From contig JARUPY010000539.1 of the NCBI GenBank assembly GCA_029817715.1, positions 6,547,501 through 6,611,500 of the forward strand: a stretch of DNA of 64,000 nucleotides. Direction: 5' to 3'. Each line of letters starts with the position of its first letter. Positions within the stretch are counted from its first letter, which is position 1. Position numbers and translations under genes: made by a program. Shown piece by piece: positions 11,046-21,727 of this stretch. Origin of the DNA: Melastoma dodecandrum. Lineage: Eukaryota; Streptophyta; Magnoliopsida; Myrtales; Melastomataceae. The notes under the pieces are model-generated. The model had not been told where the DNA came from. It worked only from the letters and a program-made list of their open reading frames with translations, and ran no database searches.

Positions 11046-11860
11046 ATAAGTCAGAGACCTGACTCTAGCTATCACGCAGCTCTCGTCGTGAGTCACGCAC
11101 TCGATTCCGGGCTCGAAGTAAAGCACGGAACGACACACGACTAATGAACGACATGGGAAAGGAAAAGGGTAAGGTGGGGACAAAACAAGAGGAAGAAGCA
11201 AGTCGTCACATCCCTTATTCCGACAATGTCGGAGGTTTGTTATTACCAAATTGTTGGGAGTGAACAGAGGAATCAACGACACGGACAAAACAGGATAAGG
11301 AGAAGAAACCGTATTCAAATGGGAGAAGAAGAAGAAAAAGAACTTTCTAAAAAGCAGATTCCCAACTTGGATTAAGTTTAAAAACAGCGATTGGCAATGA
11401 CTTTTGGCTTTTCCTTTTCTCATCTTTTAATGGATGATGGGGACGTGTTTGATCAGTATTCTTCTTCTTCATCAGATTGGGATTAGTTTAATGGGTGAGG
11501 ATGAACTGCAGGACTGTGTTGTCCTAATCACAAGCATTAAAAGCCTAAGAAGAACTAAAGCCTGACATTCTCAGAATAAAAAAAAAACACTCCACCAAAA
11601 GGAAAAAACATCAAAATAAAATCTCTCTATTCGTGACAAATCACATTTCAGTCCACAGATATTGTTCCATCAGGAGCCCTTTCTAACTTACCAATACATT
11701 CTTTTTTTTTTATCTTCGCCTGCGTTCAGAAAAAGAGTTAAATTCAAGCACTTGCTGGTGGAACTCAGTAGAATGTGGCCTTGCGTTCTTGGGATTGAGC
11801 CCAGGAGAACTGATGATGATCGGCTCGTTAAATTAACTGAGGTACCTAAAGACATATCCG
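11046..11860. other. Region downstream of the patatin-like gene
   Basis: Includes the expected 3' UTR of the minus-strand patatin-like gene just below 11861. Poly-A and poly-T runs occur near 11580 and 11701. No other gene is supported. Confidence 0.4.
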
Positions 11861-13357
11861 CTAGGCGCTTCTGGAAAGTTTAGGCGAGCGGGCTCGCTTG
11901 ATGGCAACAGTGGGAGCGGCCCTGAGACTCCTCTTCTGATGCTCCTCCACGATCTGGCCCGCAAACCAGTCGAGCTTCTCGCCGTTGGTCTTCTCGGCTA
12001 CCCTTTTGCCTCCGAAGAGAACAGACTCCACGTTCTTCTGCTTTAGCATCTCATCTGCCATCACGGCCACCTTCGTTGCATTAGCAACCACTTCTTTTTT
12101 TCCGCTTAATTTGTCTTGGGTTCGAACGTAACTATTAGCCTGTCAATGAAACCGTGAAATCAGCGATCTTTAGTCTCTAACGCTTCTGGAGGATGGGGTT
12201 GGGTTTAGTACCTGGATTCGTACATATTTCGTGCTGCTGCAATGCCCGAAAGCCATCGACACAGCTTGATCGACTAGTTCTGCCGAATTATCCCCTGCGA
12301 TCCTAGAGATTGGTCTAATCCACTTCCTTCCCTTCAGATTTTTCGCATCCTCGTGCTCGGAGGTTCCTGTCATGGGTTGTCCCGGACCTACACCAATGGA
12401 CACGACTATTAAGTCCTCTACGTTCTTGACAAACGGGAACTCCTCCTTGTTGTGTAAGACGTGGGTTATTGCCGCTGCTGTCGGGTTGCTCATCCCAGCC
12501 AAACTGCCCTCCACGCCCACCACCCTCGTCTTCCCATCAACAGACTGCATCTCCAAGGCCTCGTCCGCTCCTGGTTCTGCAGACGTAGCATGACATACAT
12601 CTGAAATCCTGAAGTCGAAGCTATCGCTCTCCAAGGCATCGGCACGAGAGAACAGGAACGGAGCTGCACTGCACATGTCGTAGCAAGGTATGAGAACCGG
12701 CTTTAGCGTTTCTTTCAACGTCATCGACCCCCCAAACGCCTCCTTCACCATTCTCTCCTCCGCCATACCAGGTGCTGACCGCCTGGCACCGCCACCAAGC
12801 AGACTGCTCAAGAACTTCCGTGGCCCGCCCGTTGACCTAGCCGAACTGGCCGATTTCTCGGCAAGGAACTTCCAGGCATCCTCGGCGCGGTAAAGCGGAC
12901 GTTTACCATCCCTTGTCGCGAAGAGCATGGCAGCAAGGATGCCCCCAATGCCTGACCCAGCTACGACATCGAAGAACTCGCATATACGAGCCTCGGGATT
13001 TCCGGAAAGCCTCTGAAGGGCGTCCTCAAGGTAGGCAAGGGCCTTCCCTGCTAGAACACCGCTGGCAATCCCGCCCCCACCCCCTCCATCGATGGAGAGG
13101 ACGCAGACCTGCCCCAGGTGGCCTTTAAGGGGCGGAAACTCCGTTTCTAGCACCGGAATGCCACCACCGGGGATCCCATCAACCGCAGGGGGAGGAGCAG
13201 GATCCATCACAGCCACGGGGAATGGCTTCGGCACAAAATGGTCACGGTTATCGTAACCGAACAGGAACTTGGATTCAAGGATGGAGAAGATTTCGTAGCT
13301 GAGCTTGTCGGCATCGATGCTGGGCTGTTGCCGGGACAGGGAAGGGCATGATGCCAT
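11861..13357 (-). CDS. Patatin-like protein, pPLAIII type
   Basis: Two exons (12212-13357 and 11861-12139) encode 474 residues. The 72-base intron is GT-AG and in phase. The start at 13357 (MASCPSLS) was chosen because the open frame upstream reads low-complexity leader sequence. The patatin fold is clear: the Gly-rich SIDGGGGGG oxyanion segment at about 88-96, the nucleophile elbow at about 133-139, the NPTAAAITHVLHNK block at about 291-304, and the C-terminal YVRIQANSYVR. In place of the serine elbow GxSxG it has GSGIG, as in group III plant patatin-like lipases (PLP6-9), which act on membrane phospholipids and galactolipids and affect cell elongation. The usual catalytic Asp-Gly is replaced by Glu-Gly (E283) in VEGSLAG. 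The tail is basic and Ser-rich. It is likely intact and expressed, and its activity may be reduced or non-standard. Confidence 0.92.
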
Positions 13358-16158
13358 GGGATATCGATTCACAAAGACAAAAAAGAAAACCACAAAAGTT
13401 CCGGAAATACGACGGGGAATCAAAAAACAAACATCCTTAAAAATCCCCCCCAAAGCCTCCTTGGTTGTAAGGAAGAGACGAGACGGAGGAGGGAAGAGAA
13501 GGATTGGCGCCGCATGCAGGCGCGTCAACCGAACAGGATTCCTAAGTCCTTCTCGCTGTGCGCGGTCAAAGAAGAGGAAAGCCGCACAGGGACGAACAGA
13601 ACCATAAACCAACCTAAAACGAGGGGGTTGGCTGGCTGGCTGGCCAAAATGGGGAAAGAAGAATGGGCGCTGCTCTAGTCCACGACCCTTCAACGGCGGG
13701 GGGGAAGTGAGAACGATCCAAACTTGGAAAACGGAACTGGGTTTTTCTTATCTTAATTTAATAATTATTTTCAATGTTGTCGGATACGATGTGGGGTTGG
13801 CGTCATGCTATGCACCTTCCTAACTTCCTGTTTGTTTGGTTGTTCATATATTTATTTACTTATTTTTTCTTGGTTGTGGTGGATGAAGTGATCGCTCGCT
13901 GCCATCGGATAAAATAGATTCTTCCACGATAAAATACGTTTTGTGTATTTTTTTTTTTTTTGTAAAATTTTGGTAAGTGGGCCCGACCCCACTTTTGGAA
14001 ATAATCATAAAATAAATTTAATTAATTAGAAAAAAGCACTGTTGGTTTGGTCATAATTAGTGTGTCCTTCCTAACCCCACCCACTCACTTTTTCCCGGTT
14101 TCCTATCGACATTGATTAATCTCAATCACACCCCCCCCCCTCTCCCCCACATCCCTCCTAATCGGGGCTTAATCAGACCACCAACCATTTACTCCAACAC
14201 TCCTTTTCTTTTCTCTCCCACTTTTGGGTGTCGAGGGCCTGGGATTCTGTCAAAAGAAACAAAAAATACTTTGATTTGGTTTTTAATTTTTTTTTCTTTT
14301 TTCGATTTTTAATTTTCAATCTAATAATTTATGGGAAGAGAACAACAAGAAGAAATGAATTTTCAATCCGTTTTCAAAAATTTCAAAACCAGTTTTCTAC
14401 GAAATACCGAAAAATTTTCGGCCAATGCCCGAACTATACATTTGCCTTGTGGCATCATTATAAAAAATATTTGCGTGTATTTGAGTGATAGCCTGTGCCT
14501 CTGAATTAATGCGCCTAACATATGCATCGCACTTTAACTTTTGTCGCCCGAGAATATTTCGTGAAATAAGTCGCTAATTTTTAAATTTTATCGTTTATGA
14601 AAAATATAAAATTTGGTTCTACAAATACCGAATAATTTGAGAGGGTTAAATTCGATGTTTTAAACTATGGAACTCAATATTTTTAATACAGTTCAAAATA
14701 TTATTTGACTAATTTTAAAAATTATTTTCCTATTTCACGAAATATTTTTTTCTAGCAACGTAACTGATCTTTCCGATACAAAAAGTCTTAGTTATTCTTG
14801 GGTTCTTGCATTAGGCTGGAACAGAACTCTTCACCCAGGGCGATACAGACCATGTTGCCCGAATAATTCTCGCCTAAAATTTTGAATCACCCACCGGATT
14901 TAAGTTCGCCAGTAGTGGTCACATCTCCGCGCAGTCCGTCCGTGCAAAATGTGGTGTGTTGTGGTACGATCTTGTTCATCGCGATGATTTCCGGGCGTCC
15001 CTTTAGCGGACCTTAATGTCTGTTCCTCCGAGTAGGATATGAAGTGGAACCTCCCATTGTTCCACACTGATCATGATTCTTGTCAAGACAAAGGGTGCAG
15101 CAACTCCACCCCGCTCCCCTATTAACGCCTGAGATTATATCGTGCAAATCGTTCCAAAGAAAGAGGTGTTAAGCACTGCCGAAATGATATCGACCGCGAC
15201 AGCATCGAAACCCCACTTCTCGTTCAAACCTCCAAGCACGGGCATGCGTGCTGTTAAAACCTTAAACCTCAGTACTTGGGAGGGACTTGGTCATAAACCT
15301 GATCATTTGATTCCCACTATCAACAACAAACAATTCGACTGCACTGGAGACCCGCAAAGGACATGAATTGGATCTTTGCCTGTGTTTGTGTCACCACCTC
15401 ATACTTATTATGCACATAAACAGATGATGTGTGTAATTCACATGTTGGGTCAGTTGCTGCTGCTGTTGTTCTAAGGCTTCCCGTGCCCAGCACCAGAAAC
15501 AAAACTCCAAAGTCTCATCAATGAAATGCAACGGAGACTATTAAATGGTTAGATGATGGGTGGGATTCCACCCCCCACGAAACATTCAATGTATGTTCAG
15601 AGTGTTTGTTGATTCCCACCAGCAGCCATCTCCCCGAGTTCGGTATTCTCCTCCCCATCCCTCCTCATTGATATCACACATTCTTCCAGCGGAAGGGGAA
15701 GCTGAATTTAAGAACCACATGTCCCAGTCGCCTGTTCATCTGAAGTAACAACAAAGAGTTGCCAACACGAGCAGAACCATTGCGTAAATGTAAGATATGA
15801 TAAGTATTGTTGCATTCTACATCAGCACAGCTAACAGAAGTGGGAGCTCTTCATCTTACACTATCAATCACATGCAGGATCGGGAGTTCGCGGCAGCTGC
15901 TCGCATTGAATGTAGGCCGAAAGAGAAACCCGTCTACTCTTATTGTGAGAGACCAATTACATTGACTACCACAAACATGATATATTGAAGTAGAGCGTGC
16001 ACATGAATAAGCAAAATATGTTATCCACATAAGGTTTCATAACGAACAAGTATCGTCCATGATATCCAGCTGGGAAGAAATACCGTTATACAATAAAATC
16101 TAGACATGCCAAAGGAATACCCGCCAAGGTTTTAGCCATTTCTTAAGGACACAGCATC
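13358..16158. other. Intergenic DNA between the patatin-like and V-ATPase G genes
   Basis: The part near 13360-13720 is probably 5' UTR and promoter of the patatin-like gene. From 13740 to 14760 the DNA is AT-rich with several TTTCGT/ACGAAA words. From 14760 to 16150 no coding frame is convincing. The segment just below 16158 is the V-ATPase G 3' UTR. Confidence 0.45.
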
Positions 16159-17278
16159 TCAGTTCTTCACAGTGGTCACATGCCTCAGAAGCATCTGCAC
16201 CACATCCTGTGAGATCCTTGATCCTTCGATTTTCAACTGCTCGATCTTGGACTCTGTTTCTTGATCAAGACGCTTGACATTGGCACCGGAATCTCCACTA
16301 CTCTGTTCAAAGAGAAAGAGGACCATTATCACAGTATGATTACCATTAACTGCCTTTTGCGTGAGACAGTGATGACAAGGTCTAATGCGGCCTTAGCCGT
16401 TCAAACAAAGGTTGTGAATCGGACTGCTAAAAATTGTTGCATGAAATACAGAACTCAAAAGTGTGCATTTCTACATTGCAACACATGTTTATCCCGGGAA
16501 AATAGACAAAGTTAGTGAAAAAAGACGAGGCTACCAACATGGGGTTGGTCCAAGTGATAAAGAGCTTGGATTCGATTAAGGAGGTCTCGAGTTCGAAATC
16601 TACCGTACACAGCCACCCCTGTTGGAACACTCACCCACCATAGTCAGGTGTCCTACCTGGGTCGAGTCCGGACTAGTCGGAGCGAAGTTCCGGAAACCAG
16701 GCGGGCAACCAAGAAAAAGGAAAAAGGACGAGGCTGCTCAACTCAACCACTTTCCAGTTATTACATACCTCAGCAACCTTTCTCTGAAATTCTCGCTCCA
16801 TTTGAGCGCGAAACTCCCCAATCTCCCTTTCAGCCTCTTCCTTGGCCTGTCTTAGACGAGCCATTTTTGCTGGAGAAAAGAGCACGAGTACAATTGAGTG
16901 ACAATACCATTAAGAAGTCAGAAAATTGCATATCAAGAGTACTGCAACATGATGGAACATGTAAAACAAATATTTCTGGAATTGAAATTCAGCCGAATAA
17001 TCTTCATATACGCCGTGCCATAATCCCCTTGCAAATGAATAGGCATGGAATAATGCTCTAAAATCAATGATATCATTTTATCCAACCAGACAAATTATCC
17101 ACAGGCTCCTTAAGGTGAATGACGCAGAAATCACACGGTCAGTACTTCTACAACTATCTAGTGATGCCAAGGAAACACGACGGAAATTACCCTCTCGTGC
17201 AGCCGTGACAATACGCTGAGCTTCCTGTTCGGCGGCCAGCAGCAACTGAATTCCATTCTGACCCCTGTTGGCTTCCAT
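16159..17278 (-). CDS. VMA10: V-type proton ATPase subunit G
   Basis: Three coding exons (17191-17278, 16769-16869, 16159-16302) join in phase into 110 residues, exactly the size of plant VMA10 proteins. It begins [20 protein letters not shown], continues with [17 protein letters not shown] and ends with [19 protein letters not shown]...[10 protein letters not shown]. Subunit G is a mostly helical protein. It pairs with subunit E to form the peripheral stalks of the V1 sector, which hold the stator of the proton pump on vacuole and endomembranes. All splice sites are GT-AG. A leader exon seems to lie near 18068-18140 with a donor at 18067, so a 5' UTR intron of about 0.8 kb is likely. Intron 2 carries a SINE. 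Upstream lies a site II cluster typical of energy-metabolism genes. Confidence 0.95.
16533..16720 (+). mobile_element. tRNA-derived SINE in an intron of V-ATPase G
   Basis: The head (from about 16541, GGGTTGGTCCAAGTGATAAA) looks like a tRNA A box, and GGTCTCGAGTTCGAAATC at about 16582-16599 is a good RNA polymerase III B box. The tail ends in AAGAAAAAGG. Flanking 15-base copies (16518-16532 and 16721-16735, ending GACGAGGCT) match at 14 of 15 positions and look like a target-site duplication. SINEs are non-autonomous and copied by LINE enzymes. It sits in antisense orientation relative to the host gene, between exons 2 and 3, and leaves both splice sites intact. Confidence 0.75.
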
Positions 17279-18140
17279 CCCAGCAGATGACTACGATACA
17301 ACACCAACTAAGACATGCAGAAACAAAAACCAAAGAACATAAATTAGCATGGATCACATGCACCAAAAATCCCACAAGAATTCCAAAGTCAAAGTAACAG
17401 GGGTTTCAGAGGCTGAAAGATACTACATAACAGACTTTTTCGTTCTAATTATCACCAAGATCACAATGCTGCCTGTCTAGTCAACAAGCTAGGGTCAAAC
17501 CCTCCACCTAGGATTAGGCTGAGTAAGATCCACAGACAACGGAATTCCCACGAGCTAAGTGACACAGAAGCAGGGCAAAGCAAGGGATAATTACAAGAGG
17601 CGAATCCCAACATTTAGGAAAGCTACTCCACAACCAAGAGAGAACCCAAAACAACTACTCAATTCAAGCAAGCCCAGGTTGATGTGTCGCCTTTAATCTA
17701 ATTCCCCCGGTTGTCGATAAGTCTTGAAATATTCACAATAACAAAAACGACCACTCAATGATCCCAGTGAAGAGCCAACGAGACAAAAAGACGACATTAC
17801 TCCCTATCCGTAAACCCCTCCCGGCGGAGGAAATACACGCCAGCAGATCCGACCCCGAATGGTGAGAACTACAAACAAGATGAAGGAAATTCGCTAAACC
17901 CACATCGGGAATCGACCAAAGATTCAAACTTAACGACGCCAATCGACAAAAGAAAGCCAGATATCATGACCAAGGAAAACTCCCCGCCCACCGAAACACA
18001 CCACCAGAACCTCAAAAAAACCTCCACCAAAATTCAGAAAAAGATCGGGACAGGCGAGGAATGATTTACCTTTCGGAAAGAGATTTGGGACCGACGGGAA
18101 GAGGAATCGCCGAGTCCTCAAATCTCAGCGACCGCGGGAG
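17279..18140 (-). other. Likely 5' UTR intron and leader of V-ATPase G
   Basis: An acceptor-like TAG lies just upstream of the ATG (about 17290). A donor (CGAAAG followed by GTAAAT) lies at about 18067 on the minus strand. The intervening sequence has no long frame. The transcript start is probably near 18130, next to a 12-base G run at 18138-18149. Confidence 0.5.
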
Positions 18141-18233
18141 GGGGGGGGGGGAGGAGAGCGTGAGACGATATCGATCGGATGCTACGCGACCGGGGCTGTG
18201 TCATGTAATAATAACAATCGACGCAACATGTAT

Positions 18234-18315
18234 TGGGCTTATTATAAGATATTTGGGCTTTTTTACATGTAATGGGCCTAATAATGATCTTGTGGGGCTT
18301 GTAAGAATATGGGCC
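18234..18315. promoter_or_regulatory. Site II cluster upstream of V-ATPase G
   Basis: Four TGGGCY elements fall within 82 bases: TGGGCT at 18234-18239 and 18254-18259, TGGGCC at 18273-18278 and again at about 18310-18315. They sit about 100-180 bases upstream of the inferred transcript start of the minus-strand gene, the usual site for TCP-bound elements. Confidence 0.55.
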
Positions 18316-19223
18316 CCTAATAGTAGTTATAATACTCTTCGTTATCCCCCCAGATTTGGTCCCGAACAGAGACATTCTCGAAATCACACATCAATTGTCA
18401 TCTGTCCTAATCATGATTGGTCGATATCCTTTCATTCCAGGTTCCCCACAAACACATCATTTAATAATTAATTTGCCACTGGTCAATCTAACGGAGTTGG
18501 GAAAGTAAAGACTCCATATCGTTGTCCATTCATGATAAGCACGTGGCCTGTTGAGATGAGACAGAAAGAGCTTCAGAATAATTCCTTGACCACTTGACGA
18601 AAATGACGTGAATCCTCGAATGCAGGTGCCGCTCCTGAATGATCCGAGTGCCTTCACCGTGCCGGCCCTGAGCATATGAACTGGTGGTGGACTGCCGCGG
18701 CTAAAGCTCCCACAAACGGTCTGACCCGGGAGGTCCACTGTTAAGCATTACTACAATTTATCATTTAAAAGACAAGGCGATATTTTAACAATGAGGCCGG
18801 GTCGTGACGTCACTTCGCACAGTGAAGAAAAGGCCGACTTGGGTGATCATCGTCTTGGAATGGTCCCAAGAAATATGAACTCACCCGACAACGACAATTG
18901 CTGATGGACATGGGACTATTGGTTGGTTATTGCCAATCCCGAGGTTGTGTCCCTCCCAGCAAAAAGTGTTTTGATTTCGAGAGCCAACGGGAAAGAAGAT
19001 TTGCATCTCCGCGGAAGTCCAGTATCTGTAGCCACCAAGGCCGGTGGTCGACGTGCCGTGGCCGAGCTCGCGAGATAAAGCCAAGAAGACGTCATGTTGG
19101 GACTTTTTCGACTCCATCCATGAGTCTAGCGCTAAGATTCTATGCTGGTGCATCTACGATTTTAGCACTGGCGCCGATATCCATTCACAAAATGGGAGAC
19201 ATATCCGGAAAGTATCGTTCTTG
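18316..19223. other. Intergenic DNA downstream of DCP2
   Basis: The part near 19223 is DCP2 3' UTR. The rest, including open frames at 18457-18738 and 18881-19153, shows no recognisable domain or repeat structure. I see no supported gene. Confidence 0.4.
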
Positions 19224-21235
19224 CTAAACAGAGAAAGCAGTTTCCATTGCTCTTAGGATTGCGGTGGTGTCAAATCTGAAGTTTCTGAAGCTCTTCCCGG
19301 GGCTGGGATTGGGAGCGTGGCCGTTGGATGAAGACGTGCTCGGCTGGGACTCGGCAACCACGACGGTGCTACTGCCTATGGAGCTGTTCTTCGCTTTCCA
19401 GACACTTATTCCTGATATACGGGTTATAGAAAGCCTAATTAGCCGCATAAAATCGCACGTCAAGATCCAACAATAAGTTAGCACAGTTCTAATAGACAGC
19501 CTTCCCAGAAAGGCAATAAAACGCAGAGGTAAGAAGGAACCTTTTATGGGGACTTGGGTCTTTGGAGCCAGAGGGGGTTGATGAGCCAGAATCCATGATC
19601 TCAAGGACCTGAGATCGCCCGTGACTCATAAACTTAGCAATGTTACAATTACGACAAGATAGGGTGGATTTGGTTATTCTCATGGTTATTCTCAAGACAC
19701 TCACGATAAGAAGGGAGCCACCATATAAAGCTTTAGCCCGGTTATGCTGCGAGAAATCACAGCATCACTCACGGGTTGAAGCTCATCCAAACGGTGCCAC
19801 GCGATTTCCTGCAGGTGGACAATGAAATCAGGATAATTGATAAAGAGTAGCCAAGCCATGCCATACATAAAACTGATAAAGTTCGACTACCATTTCATCT
19901 GGAACCAGAGTACTCACACTAATTTCTTTTTTTGTTTGTGGGGCAAATGATGTGTCTTCCTTCACACCAGCGATAACATATAACCTCACTCTCTGCTGGC
20001 CGAATATCATTTCAATAAATTCATCTTTGTTGAGGAGATTAGAAACATCGAAACCAGTCTCCTCTAAGACCTGCATAAGCCATAAAATATAGTAAAGAGC
20101 CATAAAGCACAACTATAAACAGTCAAAGGATAAAATTTGGAGATCCCCTGTCATGGAAAACAGCTAATTCCCTTGAAACTCGCACCATTCAGGCATCAAC
20201 GGGTCTATTCGACATCACCACTATGAAACAAGTTGGATCATGACTGAGAACTGACAACATATTCTCACCCAGGTTCTAATCCCAATTGCATGTGCAACCA
20301 CTCAATGAGAGGGAAGAAAACTCACTTCTCTAATCGCGCAGGCGTGATCTTCCTCATCCTTGTTCTTTTTACCACGAGGGAAGCTCCAGCTTGATCCTTT
20401 CCATCCCTTCACTAACAAGCACTGTTGAGCACCACAGGGCGAGAATTAATTTCGTGGATAACACCATGGCAATGAGCCGCTTTTTGATAACATCACGCAG
20501 AGGTTATTCACTCATCCAGAAAATGTGATATTACAACTAAGTGGGCAAAAAAAACCTCAAACAGAAAACAGACTGCAATAAGGCTAAAGCCATACAATGA
20601 AATAGCTAGGCTTGAAACATGGCACCCACCCGCTCATAAGAATCGTCTAGGATGATTGCCCCAGTAACCGGAACGCGAACCTTGTAAGAAGTGAAATCCT
20701 TGAAAATATCGTCAATATGGGCGACATACGGCCTGAATATTTCACAGCTATTGAAGACTAAAACGTTAAGAATAACACAGGGATTACTGCATTCCTCGGT
20801 TATAACCCACACAGCGCACTCTCCTATAAGATGGAATGCGCACGATCAACACAGGGACTAAATTGGGTAGCTGCAGCCAAGGATACGCAAGCAGGTGAAC
20901 TCTTTCAGGCTCAACGACTTGAGCGAAGGGTTCTTCTCGACAGAATTGTCCTCGTAATACCAGTGTGCGTATTCCACCAGGAACAATATCCTCTCGAAGG
21001 ACTGCAGGTCCTCTTTTGGCACGTTCAGCACAAACCGACTGGAAACACACCCCCGCACACGGGGTCGTCATTACAAAATCACAGATCACACAGAAATTCC
21101 GACAGCAAGAACGACAATAAACGGAAACCGAATCTCGTAAATGGAGGAGCTTCACCTGCAGAGATCGTCGAGGAGTTCTTGGGATGGGAGACCGTCGTTG
21201 GACGGGTTGCTCGACGATCGATGCAGCCCCGACAT
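19224..21235 (-). CDS. DCP2: mRNA-decapping enzyme subunit 2
   Basis: Eight exons (21156-21235, 20887-21038, 20630-20757, 20326-20421, 19918-20070, 19705-19808, 19541-19608, 19224-19411) join in phase into 322 residues. The N-terminal regulatory domain ([20 protein letters not shown], then [10 protein letters not shown]) precedes the Nudix domain. The Nudix box reads [23 protein letters not shown], with the metal-binding glutamates present. Then come the QQRVRLY box and the [12 protein letters not shown] box B region, and the C-terminus holds the conserved [21 protein letters not shown]2 removes the 5' cap of mRNAs with DCP1 and VARICOSE in P-bodies, opening them to XRN4 decay. All introns are GT-AG. 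The start matches the family N-terminus MSGL...PSQELLDDL. The gene looks intact. Confidence 0.96.
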
Positions 21236-21727
21236 ACGATTCCCCTTCTTCTACTTTCTCCGATGATCACGATCGCCCTCCCCCGACTCAAACCCTACGA
21301 AGGTCCCACCCCGACAACGACAACTGCCACCCCCCCGTTTTACTGACGCGGTCCGAATATAGGGCCGTCGCTACCCCGACCCGACCCGACCCGGATGAGT
21401 CGGGTAGTCCCTTCGCCCTCTCACCGGAGACAAGGAGAGGAAGATAAGAGTGAGAACGGCTCCCTTCGTTTGCTTCTTTAGGATTGCTTTCTCCGTTCCT
21501 CCCGACAAATTTCGGATTTTATTACAGGACTGCAAAAGCTACTGATAGGGACACGTGTACACAACTTAATTTACTTGTGTTTCTCGACCAGATCGGGCAT
21601 GAAATTGTCACCTTAGAAAAACATTACTCTTTGGCTACGAACTGCAAACCCATGATCACCGACTGTGCACTGATTTTGCGTTAGCGAGCAACATTTAGAG
21701 GTCCCATATCCTGCTAGATCTCCCAAA
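21236..21727. other. DCP2 promoter region and spacer
   Basis: The DCP2 leader and promoter lie here. A CCCGA-type tandem at about 21375-21395 is followed by ATGAGTCGGGT, making a small self-complementary GC-rich patch. No other gene is seen. Confidence 0.45.

Noticed and set aside
12170..13693. Extended 507-residue start for the patatin-like protein
   Set aside because: The extra upstream residues are low-complexity leader translation and family members start near MASCPS, so 13357 was used and the frame was ended at the intron donor.
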